DNA of 64,000 nt from JAHBVL01 sp964461025 (lineage in GTDB: Bacteria > Chloroflexota > Chloroflexia > Thermomicrobiales > UBA6265): assembly GCA_964461025.1 (NCBI GenBank), contig CAYWSE010000010.1:6203-70202 (forward strand). The letters are read 5' to 3'. This document shows positions 55,070-63,946 of this stretch, piece by piece. Under the pieces are notes generated by a model. That model searched no databases, had not been told where the DNA came from, and saw nothing but the letters and a program-made list of their open reading frames with translations. Made by a program: the position numbers and the translations under genes. How positions within the stretch are numbered: position 1 is the first letter of the stretch; every line of letters starts with the position of its first letter.

Positions 55070-57829
55070 ACCGGAGAGCAACCGGGCGACGACCTCCTCA
55101 GCGGACGAGGCGCGACCCCGTTCGATCAACGTGGCAAACCGTTCGGCTCCGGTGGTCTCTTCCGCACGCTGCATCGCACGGGTGTATTCCTCCTCTTCAG
55201 ACGGATTGACGAACGTTCCCGCTTCGTCCCGCATCGCCATCGCTGAGCCGAAGAGCAGGACCGCGGCGTCGAACTCCACGCGATCGATCCTGATCTGAGC
55301 GAACGCTTCGAGCAACTGAACGACCAGCCAGAGATCGCCGTTCTGCCAGGCAATGTCGAGTGACTCCTTCAGGAGCTCCTCAGGCGCGGCGGGATCGCCA
55401 TCGCGAGCCGGCAACTTGCCAAGACCGTAGAGGGTGACTGCTTCGTTCGCCCGGTCTCCGACATCCCGCGACAGCTGGAGCGCTTCCATCAACGTGCTCC
55501 TGGCCCCATCAAGATCACCAGCAATCTGTTGCGCGCGACCGAGATTGGTAGTCAACACGGCCACCGCCATCGCGTCATCGAGTGTTCCGAAGATCGTCAA
55601 ACCGTCCCTCAGGTGCGTCTGCGCAGCGGTTGCATCCCCTGCCAGCATTTCCGCCGATCCGAGATCGCTCAGCGCTTCCGCGACCATGCGCAGTTCGCCG
55701 ACGTTACGGAACTCGTCGATGCTCTCCGTGATGGCGACGATAGCGGCAGGAAAGTCGCCGCGGTAGATGTGGAGCACACCAGTCTCGTGAAGCGCTTCGG
55801 CATGCGACCGTTTCAGTCCGGCCGATGCATACCCTAGCGCCGCACGCGAGAAGCAGTCCGCCGCGATATCCAGACGACCATCGCGTTCTGAGATCCTCCC
55901 CATCTCTATGAGGACATCCGCCTGACCAGGCAGATCTGCTGCCTGGTCGAAGTGCGTGAGTGCTTGCTCGAACATGCGCAAGGCGTTGCCGGCATCTCCA
56001 CTGATCGACCGGAACCGGCCCAAGACGAGGCGCGAAACGCCGAGAAGGCCGGCCGAGAGCTCGTTTGCCCGATCGATTGCGGAGGAGAGTCGCTGCTCGC
56101 CTTCCTGACTCCGCCCGGTGTGAATCCAATAGGCAAAGAGCGATGTGATCATGGCAACTTCGGCTGCGTCATCGCCGGTTTCCCTGAACCAGTCGATCGC
56201 GGCATGCACGTTCGCATCATCCGCCCGCACCAGCCTCAGGACATCACTCTTTTCGGCATACGAGCCTTCCGAGGAGTCGTCAGAGGAAAGCGACGCGATC
56301 TGGTGAGAGAAGAATTGAGCGTGACGTTCGCGGAATCTTGATGTCTCGCCGTGCAGATCGAGCTGAAGCGCGGCGAACTCCCGAATCGTTTCGAGCATCG
56401 AATAGCGCTGACTCTGATGACCGCCGGCATGGACAGCTTTCACGAGGCTCTGGTCGATCAGCGCCAGAATATCCTGCTCGATTTCGTCTGCCTCCGAAAC
56501 CACCGCAACCGCATCGAAGGTCGATGGACCCCGAAACACGCCCAGCAGGCGAAACAGCCGTTGTTGCTCTGGAGCTAACAGATCATACGACCAGGCAATC
56601 GTGTCCTGGAGCGTTCCCTGACGTTCGCCGGAGCGGCTGCGGTCGGAAAGCACACTCAGCCGGCTGCCGAGACGCATCAGCAGAACCGGAGGCGGAAGCA
56701 AGCGAACCCGCGCCGCTGCCAGCTCGATCGCCAGGGGCAATCCCTCCAATCTGGCGCAAATCTCGGCAACTGCCCGAGCATTGCCTTCTGAGAGCGTGAA
56801 ATCCGGACGAGCGCGCATCGCACGCTCGACAAAGAGCGCAATTGCTGGATTCCGCGCCAGCTCCGCTGCAGAGATTGTTCCTGTCGCGTCGGGAAGCGGC
56901 AGCTGCGAAACCTCAAATGCCCATTCGAGACGCGTTCGCAACGGAGCGCGGCTGGTGACCAGAATGTCGAGCATGGGGAGCATTTCCTGAAGTTCAGCGA
57001 GCTCCGGAGCGCCTTCGGAAACATGCTCGAAATTGTCCAGAATGAGCAGCGTATGGCGGCCATCGAGCACGTTTTTCAGCAGATCGGCGGGCGATTGCTC
57101 CCCCTGCGTCTCAAGCATGAAGACATCAGCGATCGTCGGCAGCACCTGATCGGCGGTTCCGATCGGCGTCAAATCGACAAACCAGACACCGTCCTCGTAC
57201 ACGCCCTTTTGCCGCTTGCCGATTTCGATCGCCAGTCGGGTTTTTCCCGTACCTCCAGGACCAGTCAACGTGATCCACCTACCATGCTCGAGCAGTGATT
57301 CGATCTCGAGCACCGCCTGTTCTCGACCATAGAGCTGGCCGTCCGTTTCTGGCAGATTCGATCTCGCGTCGACGGTGTCTCCCGGTGACGCAGCCAGCTC
57401 CGCCTGTCTGATATCTACGTCGACACCGACCGACACCAGACGGCGCACGAAGGAGCTGAGCCATTCGTCGATCTCCGCTTGCGCGTCTAGCCAGGGAAAT
57501 CCCTCCAGCCAGTAGGCAATCTCGTCAGGCACTGTGACCGGTTCGAGCATCAATGGCACGATCGGCGTTCCGTAGCGCCAGGCTAGCATGATTTCCTGGC
57601 GGACATTCTTTGAAGTGAGTGAGGACGCTGAGCTCATGAGCGCAACGGATTTCGCATGCTGGATCGCGTCGACGATCTCAGCGCCGTAGCTGGCGCCGCC
57701 GGCAATACCTGAACGATCGATCCAGATCGACAAGCCCAACTGCTCGAAACGTTCGACGATCTCCAATACGCGCTCGCGGTCGGCGCTCGCGTAGCTCACA
57801 AAAAGGTCGTATCGAGGGCTGGTTTCCAC
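55064..57829 (-). CDS. TIR-NB-ARC-TPR protein (STAND NTPase)
   Basis: A 921-residue three-part protein. Residues 1-135 form a TIR-type domain (YDLFVSYASADRE, LSIWIDRSGIAGG) with Glu79 in SKNVRQEIMLAW at the position of the catalytic Glu of NAD-cleaving TIRs. Residues 165-480 form an NB-ARC ATPase with Walker A GPGGTGKT (190-197) and Walker B LLILDNFE (261-268). The rest is TPR-like helical repeats. This is the layout of plant-like immune receptors and of bacterial antiphage STAND proteins, but it could equally be a signalling regulator. Confidence 0.85.
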   Translation of the reverse strand: METSPRYDLFVSYASADRERVLEIVERFEQLGLSIWIDRSGIAGGASYGAEIVDAIQHAKSVALMSSASSLTSKNVRQEIMLAWRYGTPIVPLMLEPVTVPDEIAYWLEGFPWLDAQAEIDEWLSSFVRRLVSVGVDVDIRQAELAASPGDTVDARSNLPETDGQLYGREQAVLEIESLLEHGRWITLTGPGGTGKTRLAIEIGKRQKGVYEDGVWFVDLTPIGTADQVLPTIADVFMLETQGEQSPADLLKNVLDGRHTLLILDNFEHVSEGAPELAELQEMLPMLDILVTSRAPLRTRLEWAFEVSQLPLPDATGTISAAELARNPAIALFVERAMRARPDFTLSEGNARAVAEICARLEGLPLAIELAAARVRLLPPPVLLMRLGSRLSVLSDRSRSGERQGTLQDTIAWSYDLLAPEQQRLFRLLGVFRGPSTFDAVAVVSEADEIEQDILALIDQSLVKAVHAGGHQSQRYSMLETIREFAALQLDLHGETSRFRERHAQFFSHQIASLSSDDSSEGSYAEKSDVLRLVRADDANVHAAIDWFRETGDDAAEVAMITSLFAYWIHTGRSQEGEQRLSSAIDRANELSAGLLGVSRLVLGRFRSISGDAGNALRMFEQALTHFDQAADLPGQADVLIEMGRISERDGRLDIAADCFSRAALGYASAGLKRSHAEALHETGVLHIYRGDFPAAIVAITESIDEFRNVGELRMVAEALSDLGSAEMLAGDATAAQTHLRDGLTIFGTLDDAMAVAVLTTNLGRAQQIAGDLDGARSTLMEALQLSRDVGDRANEAVTLYGLGKLPARDGDPAAPEELLKESLDIAWQNGDLWLVVQLLEAFAQIRIDRVEFDAAVLLFGSAMAMRDEAGTFVNPSEEEEYTRAMQRAEETTGAERFATLIERGRASSAEEVVARLLSGS

Positions 57830-58001
57830 TGTCAGCTCAATCCTGTTTCCCGGCCTCGCAATGTGCCGTCACAGTCCGAGCGAGAGATACGCGAGACCGC
57901 CCGGGCGCTTTCCACTATCATCACACGAGTTTGAAGTCCCAACCCATCAGGACAAGATTCCGGAAAACCCTCAACCCTCTTCACGTTGCCGGAGTATGTG
58001 C

Positions 58002-60587
58002 ATGGACGGTAAACGGTTCGACGCTGTCACCAAGCTGCTGGCGTTTCCGGCAACGCGGCGATCCGCGATCAGGGCGCTCGTTGGCGCGTTGGCCGGAACC
58101 GCGGTCGCCAACGAGGCCGATGCCAGAACGATCGGGGCGCGGCCCACAGTGCCCCCCGCGTTGCCTCCGGCATGTCCGGCAGGTCGAAAATGCGGCAGCG
58201 CGTGTTGCGCGGAAGGCCAATCATGCTGCAACAACGCCTGTTGCTCGGGAACCTGCACGAATGGGCTTTGCTGCCCGGCTGGTCAGGTGGCATGCGGCAG
58301 CACCTGCTGTCCAGCGGGAACCGATTGCTGCGGCAATCAATGCTGCCCGAATGCGCAATGCACAGCGAGGCGTGGCCAGTGTTGCGCTGCCGGTACAAGC
58401 ATCTGCGGTGAAGAATGCTGCCCGCCGGGTGACGATTGCTGCGACCGAGAATGCTGCCCCGGTGGGTGCTTCGGTGAGGAGATGTGCTGCCCGCGTCCGC
58501 AAATCACCTGCCAGGGTGGTTGTTGTCCGCCGGGAGATGTCGTCTGTTGCGGCATCGACGGGTGCTGTAGCGGCGCTTGCACGCAAGGCGGACATTGCTG
58601 TCCGGCAGGAACAGCCGTTTGTGGGGAGACGTGTTGCGACAACGCGACGGAAGATTGCTGCGGCTCAACGTGTATACCGCGCGAGGGCTGCTGCTCTGAC
58701 AGTGAATGCACCTTGCCGGAGACCTGTGGGGGCGGGGGCGTCGCCAACGTCTGCGGGTGCACTGTCGTCTCGACCTGCCAGAACATGGCCCTCAACTGCG
58801 GAACGTTCACCAACAATTGCGGTCTGCCGGAAATCTGCGGTTCCTGCACGCCTCCCGACACCTGCAACGCATCCCCAGCTGGTGTCTGCCACTGTGTATC
58901 CGATGAAACGTGCGGTGATCGCTGTGGGTCATTTACCGATGTCTGCGGAGTGATTCACACGTGCGAACCCTGTCCAACGACAACGACGACAACCACTTCG
59001 ACGACGACCACGACATCAACCACCACAACCACGGGTAACCCGGCCGGAAATACCCAGGTTGGATCGGAGGTGGAGGTAGCGCCGTCCGGATTGCCCGGAT
59101 CGACGATCACCTTCAGCGAGGTGACCACGTCCGGCGATACGATTGTGACGGTCGTCGATTCGACGTCTCTGCCATCGCTGCCGAACGGGTCGGTTTACTC
59201 GCTTGGTGATGCGACGTGGTACGAGATCACCACGACAGCGACATTCGCTGGTTCGATTCAGATCTGTCTGCCGTCATCCAACCCCAACGATCGCCTGCTG
59301 CACTTCGAGGGTGGGTTGTGGGTCGATGTAACCTCCGCCGGTCAACCTTCAGGAGGAACGGTCTGCGGAGTCGTGACGTCGCTATCGCAGTTTGCGGTCG
59401 TCCCTCTAGCGCCTAGCCCAAACTCCACGACAACGTCGGCGCCCGTGTGCGTGCCGGCTCAGACTTGCGTTTCCAGGGGAATGATCTGTGGATCATTTGT
59501 TGACGACTGTGGCGTCACGCAAACATGTAACCGCTGTCCGGCTTGCCAAACGTGCAATGCCGAAGGCGCCTGCGTCACTTCCGCCGATGGGACGACGTGC
59601 GGCGGCGAATGCACCGTCGGGGCGTTCTGCCTGGGAGGAAACTGCACGAGCGGATTTGCCAAGGACTGCGGTGAATCATTCGCTGGTCCCTGTGAGCGGC
59701 GGTATTGCGATCCACAGGTTAGCGGCGGTTGCGTGACGGAAACCGCCCAGTTCGATGGTCAGCGCGGTTGCGCGGGCACGGCGTGCAACCCTGGCATCTG
59801 CAGCAATGGAAGTTGTCTTTCCGATCCCGTCGATTGCCCGGATTGCCAGGTGTGCGATCCCAGCAACGGACAGTGTGTCGACAATCCGGGGTTGAATGGA
59901 ACAAGTTGCGGCGCGGGCGGAGACATGGTCTGCGTCCAGGGCAATTGCTGCAACATGGTCGGTGGACCGGGGCCTCTGGAAATCAGTGTCTACAAGGACT
60001 GCGTCAGTGAAACGTTCTGCTGCGCGGAGAGCGCGGGGCCGTGCTGTCCTGGCACCGGAGCGTGCTGTGAAAACTGCTTCGAAATCCTCGATTCTGGCGG
60101 TGCGTTCGTCAGTGGACTCTGTTGCCCAGACTCGCAGATGTGCGATGGCCAGTGTTGCTGGTTCGGGCAGAGTTGCGTCGGCGGCACGACATGCGTACGA
60201 GACGAGCAGATTTGTCAGAACGGAACCTGCGACGATCAGTGTTGCGGTGGCAACCGCACGGCAGGAAGCGGCACATGCTGCGGTCCGACTGCGTACTGCG
60301 TCGGCAGCACATGCGTTCCCGTTCAGACGTGTACGAATGACACCTCCGGCGATGCAGCATGTGTGGCGGCGGGATTCGGATCGTTTTCGGCGTGTGTGAA
60401 TGGGAGTTGCTGCCCGAGTCCGACCTCTACAGGGAGTTTTGGGCCGATGGGTCGCCCGATCTACAACTGTTGCCCACCCCAGCAACAACGGTCGGCATCC
60501 GGGCAATGTTGCGGATACCCCAATTACACAGGGCAGTGCTTGAACTGTTCCTGTAGCTTCTCGCGTGTCAGGAAAATTGGACGATAG
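58002..60587 (+). CDS. Large Cys-rich exported protein with Thr-rich linker
   Basis: An 861-residue protein. The N-terminus TRRSAIRALVGALAGTAV is an RR-type export signal. Residues about 58-324 hold dozens of Cys in repeats of the kind CCPPGDDCCDRECC. A Thr/Ser linker (325-344) leads to a beta-rich domain (about 350-480, with YEITTTATFAGSIQICLP and VCGVVTSLSQFAVVPL). A second Cys-rich region runs to the end. GGAG precedes the ATG at 58002. Probably an extracytoplasmic, disulfide-rich or metal-binding structural protein; no function known. Confidence 0.8.
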   Translation: MDGKRFDAVTKLLAFPATRRSAIRALVGALAGTAVANEADARTIGARPTVPPALPPACPAGRKCGSACCAEGQSCCNNACCSGTCTNGLCCPAGQVACGSTCCPAGTDCCGNQCCPNAQCTARRGQCCAAGTSICGEECCPPGDDCCDRECCPGGCFGEEMCCPRPQITCQGGCCPPGDVVCCGIDGCCSGACTQGGHCCPAGTAVCGETCCDNATEDCCGSTCIPREGCCSDSECTLPETCGGGGVANVCGCTVVSTCQNMALNCGTFTNNCGLPEICGSCTPPDTCNASPAGVCHCVSDETCGDRCGSFTDVCGVIHTCEPCPTTTTTTTSTTTTTSTTTTTGNPAGNTQVGSEVEVAPSGLPGSTITFSEVTTSGDTIVTVVDSTSLPSLPNGSVYSLGDATWYEITTTATFAGSIQICLPSSNPNDRLLHFEGGLWVDVTSAGQPSGGTVCGVVTSLSQFAVVPLAPSPNSTTTSAPVCVPAQTCVSRGMICGSFVDDCGVTQTCNRCPACQTCNAEGACVTSADGTTCGGECTVGAFCLGGNCTSGFAKDCGESFAGPCERRYCDPQVSGGCVTETAQFDGQRGCAGTACNPGICSNGSCLSDPVDCPDCQVCDPSNGQCVDNPGLNGTSCGAGGDMVCVQGNCCNMVGGPGPLEISVYKDCVSETFCCAESAGPCCPGTGACCENCFEILDSGGAFVSGLCCPDSQMCDGQCCWFGQSCVGGTTCVRDEQICQNGTCDDQCCGGNRTAGSGTCCGPTAYCVGSTCVPVQTCTNDTSGDAACVAAGFGSFSACVNGSCCPSPTSTGSFGPMGRPIYNCCPPQQQRSASGQCCGYPNYTGQCLNCSCSFSRVRKIGR

Positions 60588-60700
60588 GGAGAGGGCCGGC
60601 CAGACTCGTCTGACGCGTCAGGAGGTGCTCGCTCGCCGGGCGGCGATCAGCGAACTCTGGTAGCGTGCCGCTACGATTGACAGCCTCACAATAGAACCGA

Positions 60701-61606
60701 ATGGGCACGCACATGCAACGAATTACACGAGACAAACTGGCGGTGGTTTTCGATCGAAGGCTGGAGCCGGTCGCCACGGTGGCGCCTGGAGAGCGATTTG
60801 TCGTGGAGTGCGAGGATGCGCGCTCCGGACGCACCCGGACGCCGGAAACAGCGACCACTGAATACATTCTGGAGATGAAGCGAACGGGTTGGTACGGCAA
60901 TCCCGTAACTGGACCGATCGCCGTCGAGGGCGCGAAAGCAGGCGATACGCTCGCGGTGCATATCCACGACATGACGGTCGATACGGTCGGCTGGGCGGCA
61001 ATCTGGCCGCATCTCTACCACTTCGAAGACATCATCGATCTTCCCGAAACGCGTCTCTATCAGATTCGCGACGGCTACGTCGAGCTCGAGAAGGGGCGAC
61101 GCGTGCCAGTGAAGCCGATGATCGGCACGATCGGCACCGCTCCGAAGATGGAAGCAATTCTCTCCGGTGGGATGGGGCGGCATCCCGGCAACATCGACGC
61201 CGAAGAGGTCTGCCCCGGCAGCACGATTTACCTGCCGGTCGAGGTCGATGGAGCGCTGCTCTCGCTCGGCGATTGTCATGCGGTGCAAGGGGATGGCGAG
61301 CTCGGCAGCATCGAGATTCGCAGCGATGTGACCCTTTCCTGCGACGTCGTTTCCGGCCGCAGTCCTGCGTCGAAGTGGATTCGCATTGAGACGCCGACGC
61401 ACCTGGTCGCGGTTGCGGTTGGCCGGCCATTGGAAGAAGCTGCGTGGGAGGCATTCCGGGAGCTGATCAACTGGGTGATGGAGCTCAGCGACCTGACCCT
61501 GCAGGAAGCGTATGTGGCGATCGGCGTCGGCGGACACGCCCGGCCTGGACAGCTGCAAACCGGGCTCTACTCGATGCGGGTGATGATTCCGAAGGATCTT
61601 GTCTGA
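60701..61606 (+). CDS. Acetamidase/formamidase family protein
   Basis: A 301-residue FmdA/AmdA-type amidase of normal length. Characteristic segments are NPVTGPIAVEGAKAGDTLAVHI, GTIGTAPK, MGRHPGNIDAEEV, GSTIYLPVEVDGALLSLGDCHAVQGDGE and a C-terminal ligand-binding region. It hydrolyses formamide or acetamide to ammonia and the acid. A second ATG 12 bases in is an alternative start; neither has a good ribosome site. Its stop codon lies in heptamer array F. Confidence 0.87.
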   Translation: MGTHMQRITRDKLAVVFDRRLEPVATVAPGERFVVECEDARSGRTRTPETATTEYILEMKRTGWYGNPVTGPIAVEGAKAGDTLAVHIHDMTVDTVGWAAIWPHLYHFEDIIDLPETRLYQIRDGYVELEKGRRVPVKPMIGTIGTAPKMEAILSGGMGRHPGNIDAEEVCPGSTIYLPVEVDGALLSLGDCHAVQGDGELGSIEIRSDVTLSCDVVSGRSPASKWIRIETPTHLVAVAVGRPLEEAAWEAFRELINWVMELSDLTLQEAYVAIGVGGHARPGQLQTGLYSMRVMIPKDLV

Positions 61607-61644
61607 TAGTTGATAGTTGATGGTAGCTGGTCGTTGGATTCAGG
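61603..61644. repeat. Degenerate heptamer array F
   Basis: Six units, for example CTGATAG, TTGATAG, TTGATGG, beginning at the stop codon of the amidase gene. It is the inverted counterpart of array G, 16 bases further on. Confidence 0.8.
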
Positions 61645-61659
61645 AACCGTCTATCGCCC

Positions 61660-61720
61660 CACAATCCATCGTCCACCATCTACGATCCACCATCTACTAT
61701 CTACTATCCTCCATCCACCA
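61660..61720. repeat. Degenerate heptamer array G, inverted relative to F
   Basis: Eight units, for example CACCATC, TACGATC, TACTATC, plus a partial one. On the opposite strand the units read GATAGTA and GATGGTG, the same words as array F, so the pair can fold into a long imperfect hairpin between two convergent genes, possibly serving as a terminator. Confidence 0.8.
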
Positions 61721-61739
61721 GAGCCGTCGCCCGTTTCGC

Positions 61740-62195
61740 CTATTCGTCGTCGAGCAGCTCGAACTTCATCGGCTTGATGCCGGAGCGGCGCATCTTGAAG
61801 CTGACGTCGGCGAATGCTTCGAGACCCTCGGTGATGCGGCCGAAGATGTTCATGGGAACCGGTCCACTCGGCATCGAAGGAACGGCATCACGCGCATAGA
61901 AGACCGCAATCTCGCTGAAGGTGTCCGGGAAGCCGAAGATCTTGCCTCCTTCGAACGTGGTGTAGGCGACGTCGCCCGGGATGACTCGAATCGTTGCGTT
62001 TTCCTGCGGGACGTCGAGAATGCGGTCGAGAATGAGCACGACCTCGGAGCCGGAATAGGTGGCATGGTGCGCTTCACCTTGCTGAGGCAACGCCGCGACG
62101 ACCGCTGCGCACGTTTTCGGCGCCTGATCCTCGAGCAACTCGGCGATGCACGAGACGTTTTCTTCGGTAAAGGTGATCTTGATCCGCCTGGCCAA
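61740..62195 (-). CDS. DUF3830 family protein (cyclophilin-like fold)
   Basis: A 151-residue protein with the DUF3830 pattern: IKITFTEENVSCIAELLEDQAPKTC, then GEAHHATYSGSEVV, PGDVAYTTFEG and VPMNIFGRITEGL. The fold is cyclophilin-like without the proline-isomerase site residues. DUF3830 genes often lie near amidase or hydantoinase genes; here the neighbour is the convergent acetamidase gene, across arrays F and G. Function unknown. Confidence 0.8.
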   Translation of the reverse strand: MARRIKITFTEENVSCIAELLEDQAPKTCAAVVAALPQQGEAHHATYSGSEVVLILDRILDVPQENATIRVIPGDVAYTTFEGGKIFGFPDTFSEIAVFYARDAVPSMPSGPVPMNIFGRITEGLEAFADVSFKMRRSGIKPMKFELLDDE

Positions 62196-62238
62196 GGAGT
62201 TCTGCCTTTCTCTTTGAGTTGGAAAATCTGCTTGGTTC

Positions 62239-62794
62239 CTATGTCAGAGCGAAATTGCGATCGACGGCCAGAGAGAACCCCGGCAGCACGTCACCGCCAT
62301 CCAACATACCGGATTCATCTAGCACTTCCGGCTCATGTCCAGGCCTGTGCACGGTCACGCTGCGCGCCTCCGGGTCGACCCACCAGACCAACGGGACACC
62401 AGCTTTGGCGTATGGGGCCTGCTTTCGGGCGAGATCGCCTGGTCTGTCGGTTGGGGAGATGACTTCAACGGCCAGATCGGGAGGCGTGGGAAAGTAGCCC
62501 GCGTCGGAAATTCCATCAGGAACTCGGTCAACGCCAACGAAGCCAACATCGGGGGCAACTACCGTGTACGGGTCAGCGCTCAGAATGTAGCCCCCATCAG
62601 CGTTTGTCGTGAAGCCAAGACGACGCTCAAGGACAAACTGCCGGATAAAAATCTGCAGTCGTGATTCCAATGACCCCCGGCTTGAAGCTCGACGGCGACA
62701 CCTCTTTCAGGACTCCTTCCCAAAGCTCAAACGGAGCGTCGCTGCCCATCGCCAGCAATTCTTCGGCTGTTACCAATCGTGTCGCAGTGCTCAT
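62239..62794 (-). pseudogene. Uma2 (DUF820) endonuclease gene, frameshifted
   Basis: The N-terminal part (MSTATRLVTAEELLAM...ELWEGVLKEVSPSS) is read in one frame and ends at 62627; the rest, with the PD-(D/E)XK residues in APDVGFV and DLAVEVISPTD, is in another frame starting near 62670. A single G fewer in the run of five at 62674-62678 (C on the plus strand) would join them as SSFKPG-SLESRLQIF. It is either a broken gene, a phase-variable one or a sequencing error. Confidence 0.75.
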
Positions 62795-62876
62795 GTTGCT
62801 GTGTCTCGATTCCTGATCCGCAACCAAAGCGTATCACGCACGTCGTGAGCGAGAAACGTCTACGTCCGCAATGCTG

Positions 62877-62958
62877 CTACGCCCATTCCGGAAAGAACGA
62901 CTTCCTGTTCTCGTACATGATCTGATCCTGAATCTCGACCGGGATCTTCGGCTACCCC
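62877..62958 (-). pseudogene. Decayed 3' end of an amidohydrolase gene
   Basis: The minus strand encodes IPVEIQDQIMYENRKSFF followed by PEWA and a stop, the same C-terminus as the gene that enters the window at 64000 (QDQIIYENWKSFFPEWA). An in-frame TAG just upstream of IPVE and loss of the remaining sequence show it is a fragment. The remaining DNA from 62795 to 63101 shows nothing else. Confidence 0.65.
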
Positions 62959-63101
62959 GTCCCTTCGGCCGGTGACTGCAACGCATCGGGTGTGAGGGCA
63001 GTTTTGCGTCGGTAACGTTCTCAATGCTCAGGTCAATCTGTCAGACAATTCTTAGTCCCGTATGTGACATCGGTTTATTCCAGAGTCAATTCGCGCCGGT
63101 T

Positions 63102-63533
63102 TCATACAGGGATGATAGCCAGGGCATCGGGGCCTCCGTAGACGGCGGAAGCTGGGATGCGGCGATCGAAGGTCGCGAGCTTGCCGCCATGGTGGGCGGC
63201 AAGTCCGAGGAGATAGACGTCGGTGATCTGCCGATGGGTGACCGCCACGCCAGGGCGCAGGAGATCCCGCAAGCTGACGGACTCTGCCCAGAAGTGATGC
63301 TCCTCGCGAGCACAGAAGTCTGCGAGCCGCGTCATGACGTCGCCAGTGTCTGGTCTGCCTTGCGGGTATCCGGGGTTGCTGGCAATTCGCAGGAATCCAT
63401 TCTCCGTTGTTGGACAGGTAGCCCAGCCCTTCTCCCCCGACGAGACAAACCAGTGATGCGCAGCGTCGAAATGCACGTGGGTCGAGTCGAAGAGGGCGAG
63501 GAGCACGTTGACATCGAGCAAAAAGATGCTCAC
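63102..63533 (-). CDS. vapC: VapC-like PIN ribonuclease toxin
   Basis: A 143-residue PIN protein with Asp7 and Asn9 in FLLDVNVLLAL, Glu in TTENGFLRI, and the C-terminal acidic residues in ITDVYLLGLA and ATFDRR. Overlaps the antitoxin gene by ATGA. Second VapC of the window, of a different PIN subgroup from the one at 28832. Confidence 0.85.
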   Translation of the reverse strand: MSIFLLDVNVLLALFDSTHVHFDAAHHWFVSSGEKGWATCPTTENGFLRIASNPGYPQGRPDTGDVMTRLADFCAREEHHFWAESVSLRDLLRPGVAVTHRQITDVYLLGLAAHHGGKLATFDRRIPASAVYGGPDALAIIPV

Positions 63534-63757
63534 GGATACTCATCTCGCAACTCGTTGACCATCTCCATGGTGACGACAGCATTTGGGTTTCGTACTGGCA
63601 ACAGCATAATGCCGTTCCGCGTTTCACCGGGTGTGAATTTCGAGAATCCCTGGCGAGCCAAGTCCGAAATTACCTTACCTGCCGAATGATGCCGGTCCCG
63701 GGCAAGTTCCTTGGCGGCAAAGAGGATATCTTCGTCAATATCGAGTGTCGTGCGCAT
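63530..63757 (-). CDS. vapB: VapB-type antitoxin (ribbon-helix-helix)
   Basis: A 75-residue antitoxin. MRTTLDIDEDILFAAKELAR is the ribbon-helix-helix DNA-binding half, and the C-terminus would bind the toxin. GAGAGGAG precedes the ATG. First gene of the pair. The 189 bases upstream, to 63946, show no gene. Confidence 0.82.
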   Translation of the reverse strand: MRTTLDIDEDILFAAKELARDRHHSAGKVISDLARQGFSKFTPGETRNGIMLLPVRNPNAVVTMEMVNELRDEYP

Positions 63758-63946
63758 CGATCTACGCTCCTCTCGTTACTCAAATCAGAGATGATGATGC
63801 GACTGCATCAGTTCGGTGATGCGCGATCATCACAGGAATGGTACCGCACCGAGGGATGTACCGTCGCCCAACACATGATGTACTCGCCGACCATCCCCTC
63901 TCATAAAACCTGGAAAGGGTCGCGGGAAGCATTGCACGTTGCCCGC

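Noticed and set aside
57931..58953. 340-codon frame overlapping the Cys-rich gene
   Set aside because: TGC/TGT-rich repeats leave other frames open; the product is Arg/Ala-rich without motif, while the chosen frame has a signal and regular Cys modules.
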